Assembly: GCA_025765615.1 (NCBI GenBank)
Contig: JAIVFJ010000007.1
Coordinates: forward strand, 434,001-498,000
DNA: 64,000 nt
Direction: 5' to 3'
From: Zopfochytrium polystomum
Taxonomy: Eukaryota > Chytridiomycota > Chytridiomycetes > Chytridiales > Chytridiaceae
Below, piece after piece: positions 54,064 to 64,000 of the stretch (its first letter is position 1; each line of letters opens with the position of its first letter). The notes under the pieces are model-generated. The model searched no databases. It had not been told where the DNA came from and saw only the letters and a list, made by a program, of their open reading frames with translations. The translations under genes and the position numbers were made by a program.

Positions 54064-55176
54064 ATGGACGACTTTGACTTCACCGATGTGAACGGTTTGA
54101 ACGGATCCCTCGACGACGACGCCGTTCCTAACAACAATGTCGCGGGTCTCTTCAGCACTCTTGAAGCCGGCACTAACGACGCGGCCTCGCCTTGTCAGCC
54201 AGCCACCAACCTGATCGACCACAGAGTTCCCCCCACCGTCGAAGGGTGCACTTGCAGTGTAAATATCAATTCGTACTGCAACGAGCAATTGAACTCTTTC
54301 ACAAGGGTCGCGTTCTTTCCATTTACCATTCCGAATCTCCAAACTGAATTTGCTGGCACTCCCTTGAGCCAATGGCCGTCGACCATGTCCGACTCAACTT
54401 TTGGCTCCGGCTCACCTTCGTTCAATTCAAGCAGGTTTGCCCAATATAAGCAAACCTTCGGCGGAAGTGATAAGTTTATGGGGGCGGAGACCATCACGTC
54501 ATCTCGGAGCTCTTCGACTTGCACGTCTGAATCGGAGTCAGCCCTGTCGGACTACGTGATTGGAAATGTGGACCAGACAGCCTTTGCACATCTCCGTGAG
54601 ATCTCTCCAGTTATCTCTTGCTGCTCCACCCCGTCGCTTGCTTCTTTGACGGCCAGCTCGCCGTGTCCGTCGACATCACAACTTTCCGAGACAGCGGAAC
54701 TGGATTCGGCTGCTTACTCAATCCTGACAGCCATTTCCGACTTCCATATCGGACTAATCGAGTCCCCGGGGCACAAAACAAACGCCGAATCGAACGTACC
54801 CGAACCGCACGCGGCGGCTCCGGCTGCACCGTCTCGCACTCGTTCTACTGCAGCGTCTCGCACTCGGTCTGTGAGGCCCCGCCCAGCTGTCGCAGCGAGT
54901 TCTCCACGTCGTCGGAGAACTTATCCATGCTGCTGGCCAGAGTGCACTCGAGTGTTTCCGCGCCGGTACAATCTGGATTCGCACATGCGCCACCACACTG
55001 GCGAGCGCCCTCACGGCTGCGATTTGTGCACGGCCAGGTTTGCGCACATGCACGACCTTCGTCGCCACAAGAATTCTGTCCATTCGCTGAGCCGTCCCTT
55101 CCTCTGTCGTCGATGCAACCGATCGTTTAAGCGAGAGAACACTTACCAGCGCCACCTTGTTCGAGAGGGTCACTGA
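54064..55176 (+). CDS. C2H2 zinc-finger transcription factor
   Basis: An intronless reading frame of 370 residues starts MDDFDFTDVNGLNG, an acidic, possibly activating N-terminus. Residues 30-280 are Ser/Thr/Pro-rich, with a basic Arg/Ser patch before the fingers. Three C-terminal C2H2 fingers follow in tandem: CCWPECTRVFPRRYNLDSHM (C-x4-C form, ending RHH), then linker TGERPHG, CDLCTARFAHMHDLRRHKNS (ending VH), and CRRCNRSFKRENTYQRHL (ending REGH). This is the usual layout of fungal sequence-specific nuclear regulators. The target genes cannot be told. The lack of introns differs from most neighbours. Confidence 0.88.
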   Translation: MDDFDFTDVNGLNGSLDDDAVPNNNVAGLFSTLEAGTNDAASPCQPATNLIDHRVPPTVEGCTCSVNINSYCNEQLNSFTRVAFFPFTIPNLQTEFAGTPLSQWPSTMSDSTFGSGSPSFNSSRFAQYKQTFGGSDKFMGAETITSSRSSSTCTSESESALSDYVIGNVDQTAFAHLREISPVISCCSTPSLASLTASSPCPSTSQLSETAELDSAAYSILTAISDFHIGLIESPGHKTNAESNVPEPHAAAPAAPSRTRSTAASRTRSVRPRPAVAASSPRRRRTYPCCWPECTRVFPRRYNLDSHMRHHTGERPHGCDLCTARFAHMHDLRRHKNSVHSLSRPFLCRRCNRSFKRENTYQRHLVREGH

Positions 55177-56965
55177 TATTGTATTTGAACGCGACGGAAT
55201 TCGCCGCACCGCAATATGCGAGCTCATTTCTAAATTTATTAGGCCCATCCCGCGATCCAATTTTATCTCAGTGCCATGTCTAAACTTTGTCCTTTCCCAC
55301 CGACATCATAACTCCTAAGCCCTTAGGACGTATCCCTTTCCTTCATCAGCTGGCTATATGTATTGCGACTATCTCTATCACTTCAAAGCGAATCCATCTG
55401 AATTAAGCACTGCCATCCAGTCATGTCTCACTCCCTTTTCTTCCTCGTTCTGACTCCTTTGAGACCTGAACTTTCTTTGACTGGATTTCTGTAAATAGTT
55501 TTTGCATTAGTGTTTGTTGTCGTAAGCTCCCGCCACTTTGTGTAAGCAATCTTTCATTTGAGGCTCGTTTTCTTCTTTCTTTCTGTTTTGATGTTGCCCA
55601 AGTTCTCGTGGATGTCCTATGTTTTCTCCTTTTATGCTGCTAGCTTCACCCAACTTTCTATCATTTCTTCATCTATTTGATATCCGTTTTTTTTGCGCCT
55701 TTCCCGTTTTCCGCGTCTCTTTGATCCGTTGGCGTTTTTCACATATTTTCGCCTTCATTACCGCTTGCGATTCTTTCAAACTCGTCTATTGGTTCCTTCC
55801 ACTGGAAGTTACGCCCGGCTCAGGCTGCGCCTGCTTTTTCTTTCAAAAACACACCCATTTCAACTTCTTCTTCTTCTTTCCCTTGCATGTTTCCCCTTTA
55901 GCGAGAGGGTCGCTTCCATTCGACCTTCTCTCTTCATTTTTTATTTTCAGCCTGCGTATGACTATCGTTTTTTTATATCCTTATCTATTCCCCATCAGCG
56001 ATACTCCGTATAAGATAACCACGCCTCTCCCTTCTCCCCCAACGCTTTTACTTTCCCATCTGGCTCGAATTATCATGAAACAATATCAGTGTCGACTTTC
56101 CATCTCTTTAAGTCGGTTACCGCGACTGCTGGCGCGCATCCGTCTATCATTTTACGCTTATCTACACAAACGACTGGTCGGTCTTACTTTCCCTTGTTTC
56201 GACATCCGGCAACTGGAATGGGATTGGGCCACGAGTTCACGAGCCACGTGATGCGAGGATTCGAAGGGAGGAGAAAAATGAGAGGAAAGGGAGACGAGTA
56301 GGAGGCAGAGAATGACGGGGACGATGCTGTTCGCCATCCAAGAGAGGGCGGTGTCTCATCCTCACGCGGAAGCAGGAAGCTCGATTCTTTTCCGCAACAC
56401 GACTGCCAGCTGAATAGAGCAGTTTTCAAACGCGAGCGGGGCCTGTCTTAACCTCCCGAGTGTTGAGTGTCTCACCCACCGACGGAAGAAGCAACGGAAA
56501 GAAGCATTGTCGTGCTTATTGATCACGTGTTGTCCTTTGCCACGTGCTTCCACTCACTTCGCATCATGCGACGCAGCCGCGCCGCCCGCCACCGTTCGCA
56601 CGCTCGACGTCGCTCGCGCGTACGCCTGTTCGCGCGCGACACACCGTCACACTCTGCCGCTGGAAAATCGTGACAGTCACCCTACCAAGCCGCTTACTAG
56701 TAAGAGTGAAAATTGTGGATGTCGTTGTTGCGGTGTCTCTCCCCGCCGTGAAAAGTCGCTCACCGGCAACAACGCACAACAACTTCCTTCCCGTGGAAGT
56801 GTGGTTGGGCCAGAAAAATAAAAGGGGGGGGTCATGGGATTATTCCCAATCGCGCATTGCCGCTGTCTTTTCGAAATCACGCTACCCATGGGACTGTCTC
56901 GCCCCTCGCGCACGGCAGCGGGGCCTAAAAAAGCCAAATTTCCTTGTCCTTTGAGCCGTCAATCG
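55177..56965. other. Intergenic, T-rich then mixed
   Basis: The first kilobase is T/C-rich 3' flank. A long Phe/Leu-rich frame at about 55619-56251 is explained by pyrimidine bias. From 56460 onward it is the promoter region of the small secreted peptide gene. No gene is called. Confidence 0.5.
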
Positions 56966-56973
56966 TATAAAAA
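56966..56973 (+). promoter_or_regulatory. TATA box of the 57-residue secreted peptide gene
   Basis: TATAAAAA lies 125 bases upstream of the ATG at 57091. Confidence 0.65.
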
Positions 56974-57090
56974 GGGGCCGCTTTCTCCCCTTGATGCCTT
57001 CATCCACTTGCCCTCACACTCCCTTCCAAGCAAAGCACAACCGCCAACCGCCTTTTCAGCCGCTCCCAAGAACAAAGCAAAAAATAAAAA

Positions 57091-57397
57091 ATGCGCTTCT
57101 CCTTCTCTTCCCTGATTGCTCTCCTGGCCGTTGCCGCCGCCATGATGGTCAAAGCTGCACCGGTCGACCCCGCCAATGTCGCTGCACCCAACGCCCGCGT
57201 TGCTGATTACGGATCCGGTAAGCCCTGCCTCATCACACACCATCTTGATCAACGTGTCTCTTCCATTTCCTTCGCAAAATGAATCATTGTTTTCGTCGTT
57301 TGTTTGCTCCCTTGTTTCGGCGCAACTCACAACCCTCCCTTGAACATTAGACGACTGCCACCGCAACGGACCCAGCTCGGGCAACAATTGCATTTGA
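57091..57397 (+). CDS. Small secreted Cys-containing peptide (57 residues)
   Basis: Exons 57091-57217 and 57351-57397 (intron 133 bases) give 57 residues. A signal peptide (MRFSFSSLIALLAVAAAMMV, cleaved after KAAP or similar) is followed by a short polar peptide, PVDPANVAAPNARVADYGSG, and then DDCHRNGPSSGNNCI with two cysteines. The mature product would be about 33 residues. A strong TATA box and short leader suggest high expression. Such peptides are typical fungal effector-like or signalling candidates, but nothing here shows a function and no family is recognised. The intron falls at a Gly codon in the same way as in many fungal secreted peptides. Confidence 0.6.
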
Positions 57398-57980
57398 TGG
57401 ACGCCCCTTCCCAGTCTTCCAGATGCTTTGGCTGTTCTTTTGTTACTCTTCCTTCAGACGCCCATTTTGGTTTAGTTTCTCTGCGGACTCGTTCCTGCTT
57501 TTGTTCGCGATGCCTTTGCGTTTTGCAGTTTGAAGCTGTAGTCGTAAAATAGAGTCCACTTAGAGAGTCATTCCTTCAGCGTTCCTTGTCATATTAGCAT
57601 TTGCGCAAATTTGAAATGGCCACCCAACCGAACGCACGACTTCACAGTGAAAATTTCCAGATTCTTCAGTGACGTTTGAAAGCAGCCGCGAGGCAGTCTA
57701 TGCTCCTTTGCAGTGCGTCCCTCTCCATTTCTCCATTTTTGCCCACTGAGCCACTGAGACAGGGTCGCTGATCCCATCGGAGCAGCACACATGATGATGA
57801 TACATCACTGGCGGAGACAGGAATCGGGAAAAAAAAAATGATGACCACGAACTCTGGCGAGAAGCTTACATAAACAGTACACCACATTGAGTTATTCCTT
57901 TCTTATCGCTTGGCCGTTTCGATGCCCAAAAATTAAAGTGTGAATGGTAACACCCACTGCCAGTCAACCCGTTTCCCAGA
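57398..57980. other. Intergenic between convergent genes
   Basis: 3' flanks of the secreted peptide gene (+) and the L1-domain gene (-). An A tract lies at 57830-57838. No gene is seen. Confidence 0.5.
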
Positions 57981-60535
57981 TTACATCCCCGAGCCTGCTT
58001 TGTTGAATGCAGCCTTGTGCGCCTCCGCTTTTGACTTCTTGGTGAGTCGCTCAACAACCGTATTTGCACCGTCCTCTGCCTTCCTCTTCGCCGCTTTCCC
58101 CTCGACTGGCGGCAACGGTGCCTTCTTCACTTCAACCATCTCCTCCTCATCTTCTTCCTCCTCCTCCTGGGCCTCCTCCTCGACTTTCTCGACCTCGGCA
58201 TCGGCTTTCTGCATTTTCTCTTCTTTCGCCATGTCATCATCTGCTTCTTCGTCCTCGGCCCCATTCACTACCGCTACGTCCTCTTCAACCCCATCAACGC
58301 TTCCAGCGCGGACTGGCCTGCTCTTGGTGTATAGCGTGATGCTCCGAACACTCTTCCTGCCACCGGGAATCGTTTCAATGATGTGAGGAAAAGCTACAGT
58401 GATGTTGTCTACAATCTCGCTTTCTGGGAGCGCAGCCGTCGCAATTTGGACGTGGCTGAGTAAGTTTCGTAACAAATCGCCCAATTTTGATTGGATTTAA
58501 AAAAAATTAATCAAACACAGATGGTCAGAGGAGGTCCTTACATCGTGTTGGCGGTAATCTCCAATTTGGTGGTCATCCGTACGTTGTCTAAAGCCACTTG
58601 AATTTTCTTCGCAGTAGGCTTTCTGATATCGATCGGAAAAGCGCGCCTGGGTTGGGAGGAGATGAACGAAAATTCAGACTATTGACGATAATTGGGTGGG
58701 GCGGCTCTGCTCACAAGAAGAATTCCTTTGGGGCCTTTTTCATGTTTTCGGGGTTTTTGAAGATCCGTTCGTCCGCGAAGCACAGCTCGTGACAGTCAGA
58801 CGCGCTTTGCCATTCTTGCTTGGACACACTAGCGAACTCGTAAATGGAGTCGATCTGCACTTTTTGCTCCTCCACAAGCTCCTGTAATTCATATAACTCT
58901 TTGGCGTCCTCCTCGACAAACAGGCAGATCTTCGCATTGGGTGAGAAGCGAGAGCGAGCGAGTTTTCTTTTTTTTTTTTTTTGTTTGAGGGAGAAGGTGG
59001 GACGATGATTTGAACTTCTTCAGGTGGCAATAATAAAAAAAAAAGACTTGGTCGATAGTTTACATGTCCACTGGTTTGCAATCGCAGGAGACGGCCAGTT
59101 GGATTGCCGCGTTTTCCTTGCTGTCGGTCTTTGCCAACACCTCCGCTACGGCGGACTTGACCTGTCACGTTGAGCTGTCAGTCAGCAGTTACAATGCAGT
59201 GAAGAATGGGGATGGTTGTACCTGCTCAACTGAAGGCGACGCCTCTCCTTCAATTGAAATGGCCACCTGCGTCCCCACGCCTAACTCTTTCGCCCCCGAC
59301 TTCTTCGGTGGCACCGACTGGATCAGCCCATACTCGGGCTTTCCTATTCGTACAGCGAGTGCAGACGTCCAACCGACGGCCGTGTTCTCCACGACTTGCG
59401 GGATGACGGTGGCCAGATTCTCCACAATATCGTCTTCGTCTTGGGAGGTCAGGCCGATCGGTACGGAGCTGACATAAAGCAAGTAATAGATTGGTCTTGG
59501 TGAGCCTTTTGGCTGACTGACTCATGCAAAAAGAAAGGTTAAAAACTCACAGAGATTGGTTTTCGATGTGCAAGACCGTAAATGTTTGACCAAACCCAAA
59601 CTGGTCTTTCAGCGCTCTATTCGCGATGGTAATAGGAGCCACTTCACTGCGTTGGTCAAAGATGAAGTAGTTTGGCCGAGTTGCAGTTGGGTTAGTAATT
59701 CAGCGCGAAAATGCGATTTCTGCAGCCATTTGCTACCTTTCTAATGCGCCTAGTTTTGAGATGATGGTGCTGTCTGCATATATAGCGTCGTAGGACCGAA
59801 GCTCCTCTATTCGCGTCAATGCTGTTGAATACTTGAGCAGTGTCGCACAGACTCCAGCCTTCTGCATGCGTAGTCTCAATTTGTCCAACCAAAATTCAGA
59901 ATCTTTCGGCACTAAGATACAGATTTTTAACTCGGTGGACCGCAGAATGGGGTGGGCAAGGGGACTGGTTCGCGGCAGGCCGACAACAAAAACGGTGGTC
60001 AATCAATCGGGCGAGTCGCAATTCGGAAATAGGTCTTCGGCGATGGCAAACTTACATCTTAATGGGGCTCCTAGCGTAGGTCTTCAAATAGAGTCCTCGC
60101 TGGATGATGCCGCTTTCTTCTTCGAGATAGTGTTTGTTCATCAAGAAGGTCGTCTTAACGGCTTTTTGGATCTAACGACGCAGCCGATCAGAAGCTTTTT
60201 TCCAGCACGTCACCACTCAGTCCATCAAATAGTACCTTCTCGCGCGGAACTGGACCCTTTGAGGCATTAATGGAAAAGAGCTTAAACGGTATTCGCTCCC
60301 TCTTTTGCTCGGCCATGGCGAGAGATGACGGCTGCACGATCTTGTTTCTTTCTTGGTCGTCGATTCCGATCGCCCTCCTCCGCGGTCCTTTCTTCTTCTT
60401 GTTATGCTTCTCCTGCTTCTCCTGCTTTGCCGCTTCGGGGGCGGCGGCGGTGGCGAGGGGCTCGCCGTCGGTGACGCCGCCGACGACGACGCCGAGATCG
60501 TCTTGATCTTCTTGATCGGTCATTTGGCTTTGCAT
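57981..60535 (-). CDS. Protein with two ribosomal-L1-like domains (UTP30/CIC1/RSL1D1 type)
   Basis: Minus strand, start at 60535 or 60523 (MTDQEDQDD). Exons traced: 60535-60236, 60171-60056, 59964-59737, 59646-59551, 59468-59222, 59161-59064, then three more to the stop at 57981. The first L1-like unit has IQKAVKTTFLMNKHYLEEES, ELKICILVPKDSEFWLDKLR, RSYDAIYADSTIISKLG and SVPIGLTSQDEDDIVENLAT. The second has VKSAVAEVLAKTDSKENAAI, KICLFVEEDAKELYELQEL, HELCFADERIFKN, FPIDIRKPTAKKIQVALDNV and ALPESEIVDNITVAFPHIIE. The C-terminus is a Glu/Lys-rich nucleolar-type tail ending NKAGSGM. Known relatives carry one L1 domain and act in ribosome biogenesis in the nucleolus; two in tandem is unusual. The exon 4 acceptor is ambiguous (CAACGCAG at 59647 keeps frame). 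Confidence 0.8.
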
Positions 60536-60964
60536 GATGTCTGCCGTCTTTCTTTCTTTCTTTCTTTCTTTCTTTTTTTTCCCCCCCCTTCTTTCCTTGT
60601 TTCTCTGCGTTCAGACATTCCCGTCCAGATGTCGACGACACAGGCAGCCAGTCACGTGACTGCGTGCCGCTCTAATTGATCCTTCCGTCCTCCGACTCAA
60701 AGAGCCAGGCAGACACACAGCCGCGAGGACAGTCTTCTCCACGGATAGTCAATGTGAATTGCTGCGCGCCCATTATTGCTGACCCAACTTCAACGAGCAA
60801 GCCACAGCATGCCAAAGGACCGAGGAGAACACCAGGCAGGTGACGCTGCCGAGGATAAAGTTGCCATTTGGTGAGGAAAACTGAGGGAAAACCCCGCCAC
60901 TTTTTGTTACAAAGAACAAAATGTCCAACGATACCTCTGTCCACCACCGGAAACCAAGACTCCA
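60536..60964. other. Intergenic upstream of the L1-domain gene
   Basis: A CTTT repeat lies at about 60543-60575. The 60640-60870 interval shows no gene. Confidence 0.5.
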
Positions 60965-61310
60965 ATGAGCCTCATATATTTTCGAAGACGACGGCTCCGG
61001 TCATCAAGGCCGCATGCGACAAGCACGACCGGGCGTACTACCCACGCTTCAAAGCTTGGTGCGAAACTTACTTCCACTTCCCGCACCACGACGAGCACTG
61101 CGGGGTGGGCGGCGTCTTCTTTGACGACCTCGACGATCGCCTCGCGGTACCCGTGGTGATGCGGCGCAAGGACACGCCGTTCTCGGCCGAAATGAAGACG
61201 TGACAGCAGATCCGTCGCGGGCGGTATGCAGAGCTTAACCTCATGTACAACTGTGGGACAAAGTTTGATACTCGTTTGGCCCGGCAATTTGTTTTTTTTG
61301 GCGGCTGACA
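60965..61310 (+). pseudogene. Coproporphyrinogen III oxidase relic
   Basis: A + strand fragment reads IKAACDKHDRAYYPRFKAWC, ETYFHFPHH and GVGGVFFDDLDD, the central signature of coproporphyrinogen III oxidase (haem pathway, HEM13). About 15 residues later, after an internal deletion, ATGAAGACG is followed by TGA (61201-61203) and then QQIRRGRYAELNLMY and CGTKF. In the family this element is WQ...RRGRY-E-NL-YDRGTKFG, so the TGA replaces the Trp codon, and Asp-Arg of the DRGT motif is lost. The N-terminal and C-terminal thirds are absent. It is a decayed partial copy; an intact gene must lie elsewhere in the genome. Confidence 0.8.
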
Positions 61311-61750
61311 CAAAATGCCGTAGCCCCCGTCCTCGCTAAGATCAAAGGCTTTCAATTGAGTGGCTTCCCCTTGTCATCGTGTTCACAGATGGAGCACCCC
61401 TAGAAGGTGCAACACATCGCCAACAGTGTACAGGAGTCTTTTTTCGACGGGTTTGACGGAGAGTCGGAGGAATTGCTGCCCTACTTTAGTTATTTACGCA
61501 ATTACATATTGAGCGAAAATGAGGAGAGGTTACTATTTGTCGGAATCCTTCTTTTTTCCACAACCCCCGTCGGAGCGTCGGAGCCCACGCCGCGGCGTCG
61601 GAGCGCCGCCCATCGAAGGTCGGGCGGATTCCCAATAGCCCGGATCCCCAATAACCCCGACACAGACAGACAATCAGAGAGACAGACAGACAGCGAGGCA
61701 GAGTCACCCACGGCGGCAGCCAGGACCCAAGACCCCCATAGATATTGGAG
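61311..61750. other. Intergenic upstream of the acetyltransferase gene
   Basis: Contains CAGA-type repeats at about 61666-61695. No gene is seen. A faint continuation of the haem-oxidase relic near 61400 cannot be supported. Confidence 0.45.
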
Positions 61751-61757
61751 TATAAAT
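61751..61757 (+). promoter_or_regulatory. TATA box of the acetyltransferase gene
   Basis: TATAAAT lies 42 bases upstream of the main ATG at 61793, so the 5' leader should be very short. Confidence 0.6.
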
Positions 61758-61784
61758 GCCCCCTTCACAGACCGAGTTAAACAA

Positions 61785-61796
61785 ATGACCAAATGA
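61785..61796 (+). promoter_or_regulatory. Three-codon upstream ORF overlapping the main start
   Basis: ATG ACC AAA TGA at 61785-61796 ends with a TGA that overlaps the main ATG (61793-61795) as ATGA. Such a layout can couple termination to reinitiation, or be skipped by leaky scanning because the leader is so short. Confidence 0.5.
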
Positions 61797-63866
61797 CCAC
61801 TACAATGGACTCCCCCGCCCATCCAGCCACGGACTCCTCCAAATCGACGGCGATGACGGCGACGACGACGAGCCCAACAACAACCACCCCGTCAACGCAG
61901 CCGCCCGCCGACCTGGCCGAGTTGCGCGCATTCCTCTCGCTCGCCAACAAGACCCGCCCGCCGCTGTGTCCTTCGCCCGTCGACCTCGGGAAGGCATTGG
62001 TCCTGCGCGCCGCCTGCGACGCCGACGCGGACGAGGTCGCCGACTTCAACGGCGTCGTCCATGACTTTGACTACCTCTTTGCAACCGCCGCGCGAGTCTA
62101 CTTTCCCGACGCCGGCGACGACGACGACGATGGCACCAAGCGACGAGGCGTCGGCCGCCCCATCGCGCGCCCGGCGGCGGCGGCCGACAACGATAGCCAC
62201 CCACGCATCCGCCGCGCCCGCAAGCCGACGACCGACCCCAGCTGCCTGACGATCGTGCGCGACACGGCGGCCCCGGACGCCGGGGTGATCTCGTCGGTGA
62301 CGAGCATCCCGCAGATCCTGTTGTACGGCGACCCTGGCGACGACGCGGCCTCTTCCAAGATCCCGCTGCTCATCGTGCGGCCCGAGGCCGTCGGCACGCG
62401 CGAGGCCTACCGCGGCCACCGCCTCATCGAGCACCACATGCGCCGACACCACGCGTGGGCCGTCAACGCCCTCGGCACCCACGTGCTGCTCATCGGCGGC
62501 ATCGACACGTACTACCGCCGCTTCGGCTACGAGCAGGCGCCGCCGCGGTTTTGCGGCCGCGGCGGGTCCGTTGGAGACATTCCGCCGTTGAGGAAGGGCG
62601 TCGCCGCCGAGGAGTTTGCCGTGCGGCCCGCGGTCGTCGTGAGACGGCCAGCCGCCGCCGCCACTGAGACCCACGCGCCGGATGCGTCGACGGCCGCGGC
62701 CTACGGCCTGGACTGCGCCTTTTTGGAGGGTTTATGGCGAGACACGGCCGCGACGCGAATGCCGATCGTCGAGGATATCCCCGCCGAGTGGTGGGCCGAC
62801 ATCATCGACGGGCGCATCCCGGGCTCCTTCACGGACCGTCGTGTATTTATCATTGAGCGCGCCGGCCGCGCAGGCCCCCGGCGACGAAGCAGCGGCGGCG
62901 TCGGCTGTCGAAACACCAACACGCCCCAACGACGAGCCCGAACGCGTTGGATTCTTCCAGATGGACGCGCCCATGTTCGGCACGTCTGTCATCCGCTTCG
63001 AAGTTGACCCAGACCGCGCGTCGTTCGTTGACGTGACGCCTGCGCTGCTGCGGTGGCTGCCGACCTACCATCGCGAGTACATCGTCCCGTACCAGGCGGA
63101 CGCCGCAAAGGCCGAAGCCGCCGAAAAGGCGCGGCGCGCGAAGATCTCTGGTGCTGCCGCCGGCGCCGTCGATCCGTCGCAGCCACAAAAAGAGGACCAC
63201 CCAGCACCGGCACCGGCGTTGGTGTCAGCGGGCCCGCCCCCGCTCCCGCCGACCTGGTCCTTCGAGCTCAAGCTCGGCTCGCAGCACCCAGCGCTCGCGA
63301 GTGTCGACACTGCACAGCACCTCCCGCGCGGCCCGCGCCGCGCCGCGTCGTGGTACTCCCGCGTGCCGTCCCTCACGCGCTTTGCGCTGCGCGTGCAGCC
63401 CGTGCTGGAACGCCGCGTGCGTCGCGCGGCCGCCGTCGCCGGGTTCTCGGGCGCGCTGGCCGTCGTCACGCGCGGGTCGCGGTTTGGGGACCTCGCGCCG
63501 GTCGGCGGCGGAGGCGGCCGCGAGGGCAGAAACGGCGACAGCTGGGGGTCGGAGCGCGCGTCCCGCGCGACGGTGTTCCGGTTCCGCCGCGGGCGCATCG
63601 TCGCCGTGGAGGACCCAGCGCCGGGGGAGACGCTGGAGGCGCTGAGTAAGCGGTTCGGGGAGGGCGGCGCGGACGCCGCAGCGGGCCCGCTCGAGGTCGT
63701 GGTGCTGAAGGACGAGGTGGTGTCGCACCTCGTGTTTGGGTACAAGTCGCTGGACGAGGTGCGCGCGCTGCATCTGGATGTGAACTGGACTCCGCTCGGG
63801 GGACGGCTGTTTGACGTCATGTTTCCAAAGATGACCGAGGTGGACGGCATTTTTGGGTTGGACTAG
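61793..63866 (+). CDS. Eis-like GNAT acetyltransferase, one frame break
   Basis: The start MTTTMDSPAH leads through a Thr/Pro-rich region to a GNAT fold: LGKALVLRAACDADADEVAD, IPLLIVRPEAVGTREAYRGH (the acetyl-CoA binding R/Q-x-x-G-x-G/A-like loop is diverged, EAYRGHRLIEHHM), ALGTHVLLIGGIDTYYRRFG and YEQAPPRF. A second, diverged GNAT-like unit follows (VGFFQMDAPMFGTSVIRFEV) and a C-terminal SCP2-like part ending DVMFPKMTEVDGIFGLD. The plan is like the Eis/acetyltransferase family that modifies amines or lysines. In the first frame reading stops at 63007; from about 62870 the sequence makes sense one frame over to 63866. A run of five C in the 62873-62879 interval is the likely site of one extra base. 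Corrected length is about 690 residues. Confidence 0.7.
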
Positions 63867-64000
63867 GATTCCAAGAAAGTTCTGTGAAGCATTCCTGGTC
63901 CTTGTTTTTTGGGAGCCCTTCAGGACACGAAAGAGAGAGAGAGAGGGAGAGAAGAGAGAGGTCAGAGAAGATCGAGAGATGCAAAACGTGAGGGAGGTAA
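63867..64000. other. 3' flank with GA-rich tract
   Basis: GA/GAGAG repeats occupy about 63930-63970. No gene is seen before the window ends. Confidence 0.5.

Noticed and set aside
55619..56251. A 210-residue Phe/Leu-rich frame on the + strand
   Set aside because: It follows pyrimidine bias downstream of the zinc-finger gene; no helix periodicity, signal or homology is recognisable.

Overview
This window is nuclear DNA of an early-diverging fungus, most likely a chytrid. The evidence is GC-rich coding sequence, many short introns (about 40-170 bases, GT...AG), long homopolymers and microsatellites between genes, and the gene set: SWI3/RSC8, a fungal heat-shock factor, an FCY2-type permease, secreted pectinases and WW-type ankyrin-like repeats. 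Genes lie on both strands with no operons. The placement is inference; no species is named.

Layout. 1-2.2 kb: 3'-truncated membrane-anchored kelch protein (-). 2.6-3.1 kb: weak secreted-domain candidate (-). 3.7-7.1 kb (+): a SET-domain protein with a hydrophobic leader, then two tandem secreted CIA30-domain proteins. 7.4-17.4 kb (+): four tandem GH28 rhamnogalacturonan-hydrolase genes with one shared seven-exon plan; the first and last show one-base frame problems. 17.9-19.0 kb: membrane-anchored kinase-like gene with a broken 3' end. 19.2-22.2 kb: very Gly-rich repeat protein read through four frame steps. 22.8-27.7 kb: relics, namely two degenerate subtilases and a partial copy of a ribosomal-L1-type gene, with a near-perfect 60-base palindrome between L1 copy and subtilase. 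27.8-28.7 kb: ankyrin-like gene with an inserted TGA. 29.4-36.4 kb (-): BTB-SPRY protein and SWI3/RSC8. 38.3-41.9 kb (+): WW-MyTH4-RhoGAP (Vilse/ARHGAP39 type). 43.0-44.6 kb (+): purine-cytosine permease. 46.3-47.6 kb (+): two-RRM protein. 48.3-48.8 kb (+): small secreted protein. 49.5-52.4 kb (+): HSF factor. 54.1-55.2 kb (+): C2H2 factor. 57.1-57.4 kb (+): 57-residue secreted peptide. 58.0-60.5 kb (-): protein with two L1 domains, parent of the relic at 24.8 kb. 61.0-61.3 kb (+): coproporphyrinogen-oxidase relic. 61.8-63.9 kb (+): Eis-like acetyltransferase with one frame break.

The left third looks like a secretome block: at least seven neighbouring + strand genes carry signal or hydrophobic leaders, and the GH28 array would attack the rhamnogalacturonan backbone of pectin. 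The rest is mainly regulatory and housekeeping genes. One-base frame discrepancies recur even in conserved genes (RhoGAP, possibly HSF), so some apparent frameshifts elsewhere may be assembly indels. The subtilase, L1-copy and coproporphyrinogen-oxidase fragments have large deletions as well and are better read as true pseudogenes. I saw no CRISPR array, rRNA, convincing tRNA or intact transposon.
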